From contig JADKAA010000029.1 in NCBI GenBank assembly GCA_016715465.1, forward strand, positions 682,001-746,000: DNA of 64,000 nucleotides, written 5' to 3'. The notes under the pieces were generated by a model that saw only the letters and a list, made by a program, of their open reading frames with translations, was not told the DNA's origin and did not search any database. Every line of letters starts with the position of its first letter. Positions within the stretch are counted from its first letter, which is position 1. Source of the stretch: Saprospiraceae bacterium. GTDB lineage: Bacteria; Bacteroidota; Bacteroidia; Chitinophagales; Saprospiraceae. Shown here one piece after another: positions 1-8,204 of the stretch. The translations under genes were made by a program, and so were the position numbers.

Positions 1-1864
1 CAAGGTTTAATTTTAAAGATACCCTGGGTTCCGGCTGAATGTAGGATTGATAAAGTCCCTTTCGATCTTCGGTACCGGAAATTTCCTCTTCATTGGGTCG
101 ACCATTTTTATACAGATACACTTTTTTGGTTCCAAGTGCTGCAAAATGATTGAGTCGAAAGCCGGTGATGAAATCCAGGTATTTGCCCAAAGGACGTTCC
201 AGGTTAATGAAAACAGCGGATTCAAGACCATATTCATTGGGAAGGCTGGCAGGTATCACAAAGGGCGACCCGTTTTGTGGTGTTATGCTTCCGGGTGCCG
301 ATGTATAATAAATGGCGTTGATGCCAACATCCAGCTTTGACTTCCCAAATATTGCAGATAATTTATTTACCGCTCTGAGATACTGTATATCTGCACTTAA
401 CCTGGATTCAAATGCCGGGGTAAGATCAATTTGAAAACTTTTATAGGAAGAAGCAACGACACTAAGTCGATTGGAAAGTTTATCATTGATGAGCTTATTC
501 CAAAAAGCCTGAATCATGTTTGTTTTATAACCAAATCCAAATTCGCGGCCATAGGTAAATTGATCGTTGGATGCATAGATGCCAACACCTGCGTGATGTC
601 CATTTTTGCGATAACTGTATTTAAAATTGACATCATAAAAGGATGCCGAAGAGGTGCGAAGGGAAACATCCTGAAAAAGACCAAAAATATAATCGGAATA
701 GGTTGCCCTCGCCCCACCGATGATGGTGCTGTTTTTACCAAGAGGGCCATCTAATGAAAAAGTGGCGGAAATGGGATTGACGGAGGCCCTGTAACGCATT
801 TTTTCCTTATTTCCATCCTTTAGGTTTACTTCGAGCACAGAGGCTATCCTCCCTCCCTGACTGGCCGGAATATTTCCTTTTGACAAGGCAGCTTCTTTGA
901 TGAGGTCGGCATTGAAAGTGCTGAAAAAGCCAAGGGCATGTGACGCATTAAAAAGAATGGCTTCATCCTGGATGACCAGGTTGTGGTCCACATTACCGCC
1001 CCTTACGTTAAAGCCTGTAGCACCTTCCCCAATGGTAGAAACGCCGGGATTGAGTAAAACAGCCCTAACGATATCCCTCTCGCCGAGAAAGGTGGGCAGC
1101 TTGTCGAGATTTCTCAGGTTGATACGCGCCACACCGGTTTGTGTCTCACGCACTGCCGCATCTTTGGCCACTGCAGTAATGGTGACCTCATCCAGATTGA
1201 TGGTCTCCTTCACCAAGATGACGTCATATTGACCATTACTGCGCAGGTCCAGGGTAGCTATGTGGTCCTGGTATCCCAGGTATTTTACCCTGATTTCCCT
1301 GACACCTGGTTTTAATCGAATTTCAAATTGTCCATTTTCATCTGAAGTGGTGCCAATGCCTTTTCCAAATAAAATATTGGCGCCAATTATTGGATCGTTG
1401 CCAAATTGTTCTATGACCTGACCAGATAACAAAACTTCTCCGGAAGCATCCAATGCCCCCATACTTCCAATGCCAATCACATTGGTGCGGACGCTTGGTT
1501 TTTCTTCCAAAGAACGCTGCAGGTTGTCATAGTATTTTGTCAGATTGGAGCGGTCAAGCGCAGTGCGGGGCATGATCACACAGGCATAATTTCTATAAGG
1601 TACGGCTATCAAATCCGTACCTTCCATAACCTGGGCAAGTGCATTTTCCAGGCTTTCCTGCTTCCAGGTAAAGGTTTTTTTAATGTCGGTGAAATCTTCG
1701 GTTCTGAAATAAATGTCAATTCCAGAGAGGGAGTCAAGTTTTTCCAACAGGCTAGGAATGGTGCTATTTTCAATTCTTATTGAAATCAAAGTTCTCTGAT
1801 TTTGGCCCCATAGCGGCAAAAGCACAGAAATCCAACACAAAAAGGCCAAACCGGTTCTGGTCAT
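1..1864 (-). CDS. TonB-dependent receptor with STN and carboxypeptidase-like N-terminal domains (3' end outside window)
   Basis: An uninterrupted reading frame runs leftward from ATG at 1864 off the window edge, about 621 codons. It starts with a hydrophobic signal peptide ending near LPLWGQ. An STN/secretin-like domain follows (about residues 25-105, with TLISIRIENSTIPSLLEKL). After a linker comes a carboxypeptidase-regulatory-like beta domain (about 150-230, with GANILFGKGIGTTSDENGQF). Then comes the TonB plug (about 240-360, with GFNVRGGNVDHNLVIQDE) and the first barrel strands. STN-type receptors of this layout import substrates across the outer membrane and often signal to a FecR anti-sigma factor, but no fecR gene is visible here. 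The substrate cannot be told. The C-terminal barrel lies beyond base 1. Confidence 0.9.
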   Translation of the reverse strand, partial: MTRTGLAFLCWISVLLPLWGQNQRTLISIRIENSTIPSLLEKLDSLSGIDIYFRTEDFTDIKKTFTWKQESLENALAQVMEGTDLIAVPYRNYACVIMPRTALDRSNLTKYYDNLQRSLEEKPSVRTNVIGIGSMGALDASGEVLLSGQVIEQFGNDPIIGANILFGKGIGTTSDENGQFEIRLKPGVREIRVKYLGYQDHIATLDLRSNGQYDVILVKETINLDEVTITAVAKDAAVRETQTGVARINLRNLDKLPTFLGERDIVRAVLLNPGVSTIGEGATGFNVRGGNVDHNLVIQDEAILFNASHALGFFSTFNADLIKEAALSKGNIPASQGGRIASVLEVNLKDGNKEKMRYRASVNPISATFSLDGPLGKNSTIIGGARATYSDYIFGLFQDVSLRTSSASFYDVNFKYSYRKNGHHAGVGIYASNDQFTYGREFGFGYKTNMIQAFWNKLINDKLSNRLSVVASSYKSFQIDLTPAFESRLSADIQYLRAVNKLSAIFGKSKLDVGINAIYYTSAPGSITPQNGSPFVIPASLPNEYGLESAVFINLERPLGKYLDFITGFRLNHFAALGTKKVYLYKNGRPNEEEISGTEDRKGLYQSYIQPEPRVSLKLNL

Positions 1865-2018
1865 ACAAGGTTCTTAGTTGAGGTAAAGTTAACAATCCCA
1901 ATTAAATTGCAGCCCTGAAATAAAATTTAAGGATAAAGATTATTTAAAACTGGTGATTGGTGAATGGCCCTATTGGTCCTGTCGAGGGATTTTTAACCCA
2001 TTTTCTCAGGATATTACG

Positions 2019-2026
2019 TACTTTTG
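2019..2026 (+). promoter_or_regulatory. -7 element TACTTTTG upstream of the CPBP-cdsA-psd-era run
   Basis: Exact match to the Bacteroidetes -7 consensus TAnnTTTG. It lies 7 bases before ATG 2033 and 25 before ATG 2051, which argues against the earlier TTG at 2024 as start. No clear TTTG -33 box is seen. Confidence 0.5.
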
Positions 2027-2032
2027 CACCCA

Positions 2033-2938
2033 ATGTATATCGATATTCCAATGACTCCGGCCATCAAGTTGCTTACTGGTTTGCTGGTATTCACTTTATT
2101 CGTGCTGGCCGGGGTAGCTGCCCTGACCCTGGTTTTATATTTGGGAGATATACCTTTGGAAGAAACGGATAATCTCATCGGTATTCTGGAAGAAGGATCC
2201 TATACAAATACCATAAGACTGGCGCTTGGAGCCAATCACCTCGTGACATTTGTGGCCGGCAGTTATGTACTTTCCCGCCTTTTTTCAAACAAAAGTTATT
2301 GCCAGTATACCCCCCTGAATGGACAAGTGAGTATGTCGATCTTCATGAAAGTTGTATTACTGCTTTTGCTTTGTTACCCAATGGCCGGCTTGTTGGGTTA
2401 TTTTTCTTCACAGCTGGTGCTGCCAGCATGGATGCAAAATTTTGATCATGCAAATGAATCCACCCTGTCTGAACTGATCAAAATGGATGATTGGCAGGAA
2501 ATGCTCTTGAACTTACTTGTAATTGCTGTCTTGCCAGGTATTGGTGAAGAAATGTTGTTCAGGGGCATTATACAGAATGAATTACAGCAAACGATGAGAT
2601 CCAAGGCTCTCGCTCTGATTCTGGCTTCATTTATTTTTGCGGCATTTCACCTCGATTTTACCGGTCTTTTGCCGAAGTTTATCATTGGACTGGTATTGGG
2701 TATTACTTATTTATTAACGCGTAATTTGCTTTATTCCATTTTGCTGCATATACTTAACAATGGAAGTCAGGTTTTGCTCGCTTACTTTTATATCACACCT
2801 GCCGAAGAGGCACCGATACAACCTCCGGATTTCATTCAGATCATCGGCATATTGGCCACCCTTCCTTTAATTTATTTTTACATCACCTACTTAACTGCAT
2901 CGAATAATCATGGAACAGGTATTGAAAACCAGGCTTAA
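2033..2938 (+). CDS. CPBP family intramembrane glutamic endopeptidase
   Basis: Polytopic membrane protein of about 301 residues. The CPBP/Abi motifs are present: EEMLFRGIIQNEL (motif 1, EExxxR), then FAAFHLDF (motif 2, FxxxH) and a third helix ending in HILNN (motif 3, HxxxN/D). These residues form the active site of Rce1-type prenyl proteases and related bacterial membrane proteases; the substrate is unknown. ATG 2033 and ATG 2051 are both in frame. The -7 promoter at 2019-2026 would put transcription start near 2031-2033, so ATG 2051 (before the first membrane helix) is an equally good start. The 3' end overlaps cdsA by 29 bases, so the two are probably cotranscribed. Confidence 0.87.
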   Translation: MYIDIPMTPAIKLLTGLLVFTLFVLAGVAALTLVLYLGDIPLEETDNLIGILEEGSYTNTIRLALGANHLVTFVAGSYVLSRLFSNKSYCQYTPLNGQVSMSIFMKVVLLLLLCYPMAGLLGYFSSQLVLPAWMQNFDHANESTLSELIKMDDWQEMLLNLLVIAVLPGIGEEMLFRGIIQNELQQTMRSKALALILASFIFAAFHLDFTGLLPKFIIGLVLGITYLLTRNLLYSILLHILNNGSQVLLAYFYITPAEEAPIQPPDFIQIIGILATLPLIYFYITYLTASNNHGTGIENQA

Positions 2939-3719
2939 AACAGCTGTAGTATTCGGTATTATTATGCTTTGTGCGCTGTTGTCCGGAAAGTGGGGGTTGT
3001 CCATATTGTTAACCATTGTTGCCGTGGGTGGAAGTCATGAATATCTTAAAATTTGTGGTGTTTCAAAACCCATTTACATCACAGGGGTGGTTGCTGTTGT
3101 CCTGCTGATGTTATCCTCCCTGCTTATTGAATTTCCTTTGATTTTAAAACAAGGTATGTTAGTAGTTGCTCTGGTAACGTACACCTTATTTGCGGCAAGT
3201 TTATTTGTAATTCAACCAATAAATCACCGTAATTTTCAGCCTTTTCTGGCCATCATCTATCCGACTTTATCACTATTACTTCCCATCATCTTTTCTGCCC
3301 ATACCGTATGGGCAACCCATTTTTGGCTTTTTGCTTTCCTGTTGATTTGGATCAGCGACAGTGGAGCCTACCTTGTAGGTAGAAAACTCGGTAAGACCAA
3401 ACTTTATGAGCGTATATCTCCTAAAAAGACATGGGAAGGAACCCTGGGAGCCGGCCTGTTTACGATGCTTGGCGGCTACATCATTTATGTGTTCTATCCT
3501 GCGCACGGACTCCATTTTTGGCTTTACACCTCACTCATTGTATGGGTAATAGGTAGCCTTGGAGACCTTTATGAATCATCTATTAAAAGAACTTTTGGGG
3601 TCAAAGACTCCGGCAATTTCATGCCGGGTCACGGGGGATTCCTCGACCGGTTTGACAGTTTTTTACTTGCTACTCCATTTTTAACAGCTTTATTATATGC
3701 ATTTAAATTGACAACATGA
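2910..3719 (+). CDS. cdsA: Phosphatidate cytidylyltransferase (CDP-diglyceride synthase)
   Basis: Makes CDP-diacylglycerol from phosphatidic acid and CTP in the inner membrane, the entry step to phospholipid head-group synthesis. The 269-residue protein has about seven to eight membrane helices. The C-terminal third carries the CdsA signature: WISDSGAYLVGRKLGKTKL, SPKKTWEGTLGA, then GDLYESSIKR and GHGGFLDRFDS with the metal-binding aspartates. It overlaps the upstream CPBP gene by 29 bases and ends in an ATGA overlap with psd. Pairing with psd is expected, because CDP-DAG leads to phosphatidylserine, the Psd substrate; no pssA is in the window. Confidence 0.95.
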   Translation: MEQVLKTRLKTAVVFGIIMLCALLSGKWGLSILLTIVAVGGSHEYLKICGVSKPIYITGVVAVVLLMLSSLLIEFPLILKQGMLVVALVTYTLFAASLFVIQPINHRNFQPFLAIIYPTLSLLLPIIFSAHTVWATHFWLFAFLLIWISDSGAYLVGRKLGKTKLYERISPKKTWEGTLGAGLFTMLGGYIIYVFYPAHGLHFWLYTSLIVWVIGSLGDLYESSIKRTFGVKDSGNFMPGHGGFLDRFDSFLLATPFLTALLYAFKLTT

Positions 3720-4360
3720 TACACAAAGAAGGTTACAAAACACTTACCATTTCATTCATCATTCTTACGGCGCTATGCGTATTCACACGTATACTTCTAC
3801 CCGGGTTATCTACACTGGTGCTCTTGCTTTCCGGAATGCTGTATGTCTTTCTTCTTTCCTTTTTCCGCAATCCGGTCAGGAAACTTCCGAAAGCCAATGA
3901 CAACATCCTTTACGCACCGGCTGACGGTAAAATTGTAGTCAATGAGGATACTGTTGAAACAGGATACCTGAATAAGGAAATGAGGATGGTGAGCATATTT
4001 ATGTCCCCGCTCAATGTGCATGTAAACCGGCACCCGATAAACGGAAAAATCACTCATAGTGAGCATCATGAAGGCAAATTTTTGCCAGCGTGGGATCCAA
4101 AGGCTTCTACAGAAAATGAACGCACCACAGTGGTCTATGAAACCAGTCATGGCACAGTACTCTTGAGACAAATTGCGGGTGCCCTGGCGAAGCGGATTGT
4201 TTGTTACGCGAAAAAAGGAGACACGGCCCGGCAGGGCGAAGACATGGGCTTTATAAAATTTGGATCGCGGGTTGACCTTTACCTGCCGTTGGATGCGGAA
4301 ATATTGGTAGCCATTGGAGACAAGGTAGAAGGCAACAGAAGTGTAATTGCGAAATGGTAA
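3716..4360 (+). CDS. psd: Phosphatidylserine decarboxylase proenzyme, short type
   Basis: Decarboxylates phosphatidylserine to phosphatidylethanolamine. At 214 residues it is the short Psd form. An N-terminal hydrophobic hairpin (residues 10-45) anchors it. The core has YAPADGKIVVNEDT, IFMSPLNVHVNRHPINGKI and LLRQIAGALAKRIVCY. The self-cleavage site is the GS of KFGSRVDLYLP, Gly183-Ser184; Ser184 would become the pyruvoyl group on the small alpha chain. The start ATG overlaps the cdsA stop (ATGA), indicating translational coupling, and the 3' end overlaps era by seven bases. Confidence 0.94.
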   Translation: MIHKEGYKTLTISFIILTALCVFTRILLPGLSTLVLLLSGMLYVFLLSFFRNPVRKLPKANDNILYAPADGKIVVNEDTVETGYLNKEMRMVSIFMSPLNVHVNRHPINGKITHSEHHEGKFLPAWDPKASTENERTTVVYETSHGTVLLRQIAGALAKRIVCYAKKGDTARQGEDMGFIKFGSRVDLYLPLDAEILVAIGDKVEGNRSVIAKW

Positions 4361-5256
4361 ATCAGACGCACCGATCGGGCTTTGTCAACATCATTGGACA
4401 TGCCAATGTAGGAAAATCAACTTTGTGCAATTCTCTGATGAAAGACAGATTGTCTATCGTCAACGCCAAACCTCAGACCACGCGTCACCGCATTTTAGGC
4501 ATCATCAGTGATGAGCATTATCAGGTCATTCTGTCTGACAGTCCGGGTATGATTCATACCCCATCTTACGAATTGCAGAAAAAAATGAATGATTACGCCT
4601 TTTCAAGTTTTGAAGACGCGGATGTCATGCTTTTTGTCACCGACATTTACGATGAATATAGTGGCACGGAAAAAGTAATTCAGTTATTACACCAGGCTGA
4701 GGTGCCAAAATTTCTGGTCATGAATAAAAAAGACATGGATACCGGCGATAAGGCTGACAGCCTGGTACAGGTATGGAAAAGCCGGATTAACTTTGATAAG
4801 ATATTTGTCATTTCCGCCAAGACAGGAGAAGGGATGGAGGGCATGATGGAAGCCATCGTTGAAGCCTTACCGGAAGGACCGGTATATTACCCTAAAGATC
4901 AGTGGACAGACAAGCCGGAGCGGTTTTTTGTGAGTGAAATCATAAGGGGTAATATAATGTCACAATACAAGCAGGAGATTCCGTATTCCTGCGAGGTGGT
5001 CGTAGAGCATTTTAAACATATGGAATCAATGTCAGGACCCATGATTCATATCCGGGCAAATATTTATGTAGATAGAAAAACGCAGAAATCCATCATTATT
5101 GGAGAAAAGGGATCCTCCATAAAAAAATTAGGAATAAGTTCCAGGGTTGAGATGGAATCCTTTTTTGGAGAAAAGATTCACCTGGAGTTGTTTGTAGTAG
5201 TGAAAGAGAATTGGAGGAATTCTGACCAGAACTTAAAATCATTTGGGTACCAGTAG
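4354..5256 (+). CDS. era: GTPase Era
   Basis: Essential GTPase that binds the 3' end of 16S rRNA and helps 30S subunit assembly. All G motifs are visible: G1 GHANVGKS (about 16-23), G2 region with QTTRHR, G3 DSPG (about 62-65), G4 NKKD (about 124-127) and G5 SAKTGEG. The C-terminal KH domain has the GxxG loop in IIGEKGSSIKKLG. Length, 300 residues, is typical. The start overlaps the end of psd by seven bases, so era is the last gene of the overlapping run. The hairpin at 5303-5344 lies 47 bases past the stop. Confidence 0.95.
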   Translation: MVNQTHRSGFVNIIGHANVGKSTLCNSLMKDRLSIVNAKPQTTRHRILGIISDEHYQVILSDSPGMIHTPSYELQKKMNDYAFSSFEDADVMLFVTDIYDEYSGTEKVIQLLHQAEVPKFLVMNKKDMDTGDKADSLVQVWKSRINFDKIFVISAKTGEGMEGMMEAIVEALPEGPVYYPKDQWTDKPERFFVSEIIRGNIMSQYKQEIPYSCEVVVEHFKHMESMSGPMIHIRANIYVDRKTQKSIIIGEKGSSIKKLGISSRVEMESFFGEKIHLELFVVVKENWRNSDQNLKSFGYQ

Positions 5257-5302
5257 AAAATTAATACTAAAAAGTACTAAGCTGGCACAAAATCGGCAAA
5301 TA

Positions 5303-5344
5303 AAAAAAACATCTGATTGGCAGTACAAGCAGATGTTTTTTTTT
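5303..5344. terminator. Bidirectional rho-independent terminator between era and the ArsR gene
   Basis: Inverted repeat AACATCTG/CAGATGTT flanked by an A-tract on the left and a T-tract on the right, with a loop of about 14 bases. It works for both convergent genes: era from the left and the ArsR-type gene from the right. Confidence 0.8.
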
Positions 5345-5354
5345 GTGGTGTAAA

Positions 5355-5663
5355 TCAGATCGCTGCCATGAAACGGCTAACTCCATACTGTGCTTTTTCA
5401 AGCACATCGTAGTTAATAGTGTATTTCATAAACTTCCCTGCTTTCTCAACACTCAGCACACCTGCCATTCTCAAAACCTTAAGGTGTTGTGAGGTTAGTG
5501 ATTGCTCGAGATCGAGGGCATTGTAGATTTGATTGACGTTAATTTCCTTATTAGAATCTATGAAAGTGAGGATTTTTAGCCTTAGGGGATGCGCTAGAGC
5601 CCTCATTAGCTCACAGGAATAATCAAGTTTCTGGCTGTTTATTACAACTTTGGTGTCCCTCAT
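5355..5663 (-). CDS. ArsR-type winged-helix transcriptional regulator
   Basis: A 102-residue winged-helix protein. Seen: ALAHPLRLKILTFI (helix 1-2), the recognition region LEQSLTSQHLKVLRMAGVL, and a wing ending GKFMKYTIN. The only cysteine is Cys17, so the usual ELCVC metal site of ArsR/SmtB sensors is absent and the inducer is unknown. It resembles the next gene on the same strand (LEQSVASQHLAILRRAGVV), suggesting a duplicated pair. The upstream gap holds two copies of CTTAATGCAA (5687-5696 and 5760-5769) that could be operator half-sites. Function is inferred from fold only. Confidence 0.85.
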   Translation of the reverse strand: MRDTKVVINSQKLDYSCELMRALAHPLRLKILTFIDSNKEINVNQIYNALDLEQSLTSQHLKVLRMAGVLSVEKAGKFMKYTINYDVLEKAQYGVSRFMAAI

Positions 5664-5848
5664 AATTAGTTTCTTATTTTTTTGACCTTAATGCAAAGAT
5701 CAAAAAAAATAATTTAAGTTGGAAAAGATATTAAGAAAATTTTTAATATTTTTTTGGAACTTAATGCAAGAAACTGATAATCAAACTAGTGTAAAAACAT
5801 CCAAATGTTAAAAGTTGATTTTTTAAGGTTTAACTGTTCAAAAGAAGA
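5664..5848. promoter_or_regulatory. AT-rich gap between two ArsR genes with a direct repeat
   Basis: The decamer CTTAATGCAA occurs at 5687-5696 and 5760-5769, both on the + strand and 73 bases apart, in a very AT-rich gap. The first copy is 24 bases upstream of the start of the 5355-5663 gene. Candidate operator sites; no exact TAnnTTTG element is visible here. Confidence 0.3.
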
Positions 5849-6178
5849 TTAGCCGGCCAAGTCTTCCACCAGGGTACCGATCTGAGCCAGACGGTTCTTA
5901 TTGATGGAATAATAGATAAATTTACCTTGCCTTTCCGTAGTTACCACCCCTGCCCTTCTAAGAATTGCCAGGTGTTGGGAGGCGACAGATTGTTCAAGAC
6001 GAAGCTTGATATAAATGTCTGTAACCGTAAGTGTCTCACCATCCTCCAAAAGGTCAATAACCCTTTGACGCAGCTTGTGGTTCACCGCACGCAAAACCAG
6101 CACTGCTTTTCTTAAATCGGAATAGTCGAGCTGTATCTCTTTGTCCCCCTTCCTTAACATCACAGAATACTTCTCCAT
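5849..6178 (-). CDS. ArsR-type winged-helix transcriptional regulator
   Basis: About 109 residues from ATG 6178 (MEKYSVMLRKGDKE). The frame is open further upstream, but a hydrophobic extension is unlikely for this family. HTH region: VNHKLRQRVIDLLEDGETLTV, then LEQSVASQHLAILRRAGVV and the wing RQGKFIYYSIN. There is no cysteine, so a classical thiolate metal site is excluded; it may sense something else or act constitutively. It lies 185 bases upstream of its close relative on the same strand. A near-consensus -7 sequence (TA followed by six T and G) sits about 15-25 bases upstream of the chosen start. Confidence 0.83.
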   Translation of the reverse strand: MEKYSVMLRKGDKEIQLDYSDLRKAVLVLRAVNHKLRQRVIDLLEDGETLTVTDIYIKLRLEQSVASQHLAILRRAGVVTTERQGKFIYYSINKNRLAQIGTLVEDLAG

Positions 6179-6299
6179 AAAAACAAAAGCTGTGCCAAAA
6201 AATAAAAACACCTGTATTTTGGAGAAAATTCGTGAATGGAAAAGAAAAACTTAATTTATATTATACATTCGTTAATATGTAAGTAACGATAATTCACAA

Positions 6300-6720
6300 G
6301 AAAAAGTTCTTAGCCCTGATTTTTTTTTGAGCTGGTAATATTGGGGCTGTGCAGGTAATTTGGGGCGAAAGAAGCGATATTTTCGAACTTATTGGATAAA
6401 AATTGCTGTAATGCCGGTTTAAAGAGGAAGGTCGCACTGGCCCGTTCGTGTAAAAATTGGGCATTTTAATGACATTCATACTTTATACTTTGTCAACCCA
6501 TTGCCACAAAAAGCAATTTTTTTATAACCAAGATCATTGAAAGAGTCATCGCTAAGGGTCTGAAAGGTGATTGGGGCCATCATTTGGCCACGTGCATCAA
6601 AAACTGCGGCATACACATCCATTCTCCGGGCATCGATGAGCGGGATGATAAGGGTTGAATGCTCCGGGTGATGCACACCGAGCATATTTCGCTTCCCCCA
6701 TCCAGGCAAAGAAATTGCAT
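6300..6720 (-). pseudogene. tsaB: Decayed tsaB (tRNA threonylcarbamoyladenosine synthesis), internal deletion and frameshifts
   Basis: Pieces of TsaB lie in order on the minus strand but not in one frame. From ATG 6720, MQFLCLDGGSEICSVCIT matches a TsaB N-terminus. After a jump of roughly 80-90 missing residues, another frame (about 6670-6480) reads PLIDARRMDVYAAVFD and IAFCGNGLTKYK, the central TsaB block. Then NVIK and NAQFLHERASA...FAPNYLH follow in two further frames, the C-terminal block. A full tsaB is about 220-230 codons; only about 140 remain. TsaB partners TsaD/TsaE in the universal t6A tRNA modification and is normally essential, so an intact copy is expected elsewhere or this is an assembly artefact. 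It lies directly behind the flavin reductase gene. Confidence 0.7.
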
Positions 6721-6729
6721 ATTTGGATT

Positions 6730-7590
6730 TTATAGGGTATAATATTTATAGAGGTAAAGAAAGGCCAGCGCAGCTTCACCGTTCTGTAGCATGCCTTTTA
6801 TACGGATATAAAACTCGTTTTCATCCAATTTTAATATTTCAGCATCAGGCTCAAAGTTGGCCGTATCCGGCAGTACGGTTAAACCAGCTATCATCGCTAT
6901 CTCATTTCCTGTCAGCCATGAATTATTAGTAATAAAGGAAGGAAGGGCATCAAAGCCCACAGGCAGGTCGGTTACAGGCTGATAAATAGAACTTACGGCA
7001 TTGCCACTGGCCCTTACATAATAGGTACGGCCCATCCTGCCCATCAGGTCGATCTTATGCGGATCTATGCGATCTCCATCCAGCACTGTTTCGTCAATAT
7101 GCAATTTGAGTACGTCGCAAATGATCAGGTGGCCTGCCCCACCCTGGTCTCCGAGGGCGATGATGTCTTTGACACGGCATTCCATATTGACCGGTGCTTC
7201 AGCAACCATAGGCGGTGCCACCAACTCCCCTGCCTCTTTGTGCAAGCCGCTCTTTTCAAATTCGTCTACCTCCGGTGCATATTCTGCCGATGCAATAGAC
7301 ATTTGCCTCACCATGGCATAATTGACCATATTGATGACCAATTCTCCATTTGCCCTGATGTTGTGTAAGGTGTCTTTGGTGGTGTTTTTGGATACCCTTC
7401 TGTTGGATGAAAAAACAACAATGGGAGGATTAGAGCTGAAAGCATTAAAAAAACTGTAGGGGGCCAGGTTGTCATTGCCGGATTCATCTCTGGAGGATAC
7501 AAAGGCAATGGGTCTTGGGGCAATGGCGCCAATTATATACTGATGCAGGTCTCTGGTAGGAATGGTTCCGGGGGTAATGATGCGCTTCAC
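6730..7590 (-). CDS. Flavin reductase-like (FMN-binding split-barrel) protein
   Basis: About 286 residues. Seen: IGAIAPRPIAFVSSRDESGNDNLAPYSFF, an FMN-binding split-barrel motif shared by flavin reductase-like and hydroxylase-reductase proteins, then GELVINMVNYAMVRQMS and DIIALGDQGGAGHLIICDV. Likely binds FMN and uses NAD(P)H; the partner enzyme is unknown. I chose GTG 7590 (VKRIITPGTIPTRDLHQY) because the -7 element TAATTTTG at 7631-7624 puts transcription start near 7617, downstream of the upstream TTG at 7626. The gene ends ten bases before the tsaB remnant begins. Confidence 0.85.
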   Translation of the reverse strand: MKRIITPGTIPTRDLHQYIIGAIAPRPIAFVSSRDESGNDNLAPYSFFNAFSSNPPIVVFSSNRRVSKNTTKDTLHNIRANGELVINMVNYAMVRQMSIASAEYAPEVDEFEKSGLHKEAGELVAPPMVAEAPVNMECRVKDIIALGDQGGAGHLIICDVLKLHIDETVLDGDRIDPHKIDLMGRMGRTYYVRASGNAVSSIYQPVTDLPVGFDALPSFITNNSWLTGNEIAMIAGLTVLPDTANFEPDAEILKLDENEFYIRIKGMLQNGEAALAFLYLYKYYTL

Positions 7591-7623
7591 GGCATATATT
7601 TTAAAAAAAGTTATTTGAAAGGT

Positions 7624-7631
7624 CAAAATTA
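7624..7631 (-). promoter_or_regulatory. -7 element TAATTTTG for the flavin reductase gene
   Basis: Reads TAATTTTG on the minus strand, an exact TAnnTTTG match, three bases from the divergent + strand element at 7634-7641. Supports GTG 7590 as start. Confidence 0.5.
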
Positions 7632-7633
7632 CC

Positions 7634-7641
7634 TAAATTTG
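7634..7641 (+). promoter_or_regulatory. -7 element TAAATTTG for cvpA-trkH-trkA
   Basis: Exact TAnnTTTG match 17 bases before the cvpA ATG, with TTTG at 7614-7617 as a possible -33 box (spacing 16). Back to back with the divergent promoter at 7624-7631. Confidence 0.55.
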
Positions 7642-7658
7642 ACGAAAATAATCGATTA

Positions 7659-8204
7659 ATGTTTATTGACATTGCAGCTGCCATCATCATTTCTCTGGGC
7701 TTTTACCTGGGGTACCAAAGGGGTTTGATCAAGACCGTTTTTGACACCCTTTCATTACTGATCGGCGTTTTGGCTGCATTAAAGTTAAGTCCATGGACAA
7801 TGGATTTACTTCAAACGCTTTTTAACCTCAACAAGGCGCTAACTTTAATTTTTGGCATTGCCCTCACTTTTCTTGCGGTGATGATTTTGATTCGGTTTAT
7901 CGGCCGCAAGCTGGAAGAAATCCTGGAAGTCGCCAATGTCAATTTTGTGAATAAAGTTTCCGGGGGCAGTCTTCAGGCAGTCTTTTTTGCGATTCTGCTT
8001 AGTTTTGTGCTTGGATTATTTACAAAAATTAATGTGCTGAAAGATGAAACGAAAACCTCGTCGCTGACTTATCCCTACTTAATGCAAATGCCTGATCTAT
8101 CCAAAAAAATGTTTGAATCTTTGAAACCCATTTTCAGTGAATTCTGGAAACGAACGAATGAAGCCATAGACGGACTAAAAAAACCAGAAGAAACGAAGAA
8201 ATGA
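7659..8204 (+). CDS. cvpA: CvpA family membrane protein
   Basis: 181 residues with four predicted membrane helices. The N-terminal block MFIDIAAAIIISLGFYLGYQRGLIKTVFD and the following LIGVLAALKLSPW are the CvpA signature. CvpA is needed for colicin V export in E. coli and for envelope stress tolerance; its molecular role is not established. The C-terminal tail is charged and cytoplasmic (KKPEETKK). The stop overlaps the trkH start (ATGATG), so cvpA is coupled to potassium uptake genes. Confidence 0.88.
   Translation: MFIDIAAAIIISLGFYLGYQRGLIKTVFDTLSLLIGVLAALKLSPWTMDLLQTLFNLNKALTLIFGIALTFLAVMILIRFIGRKLEEILEVANVNFVNKVSGGSLQAVFFAILLSFVLGLFTKINVLKDETKTSSLTYPYLMQMPDLSKKMFESLKPIFSEFWKRTNEAIDGLKKPEETKK

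Noticed and set aside
6294..6479. 61-codon ORF on the minus strand
   Set aside because: It is one of the shifted frames of the tsaB remnant and carries no independent protein pattern.
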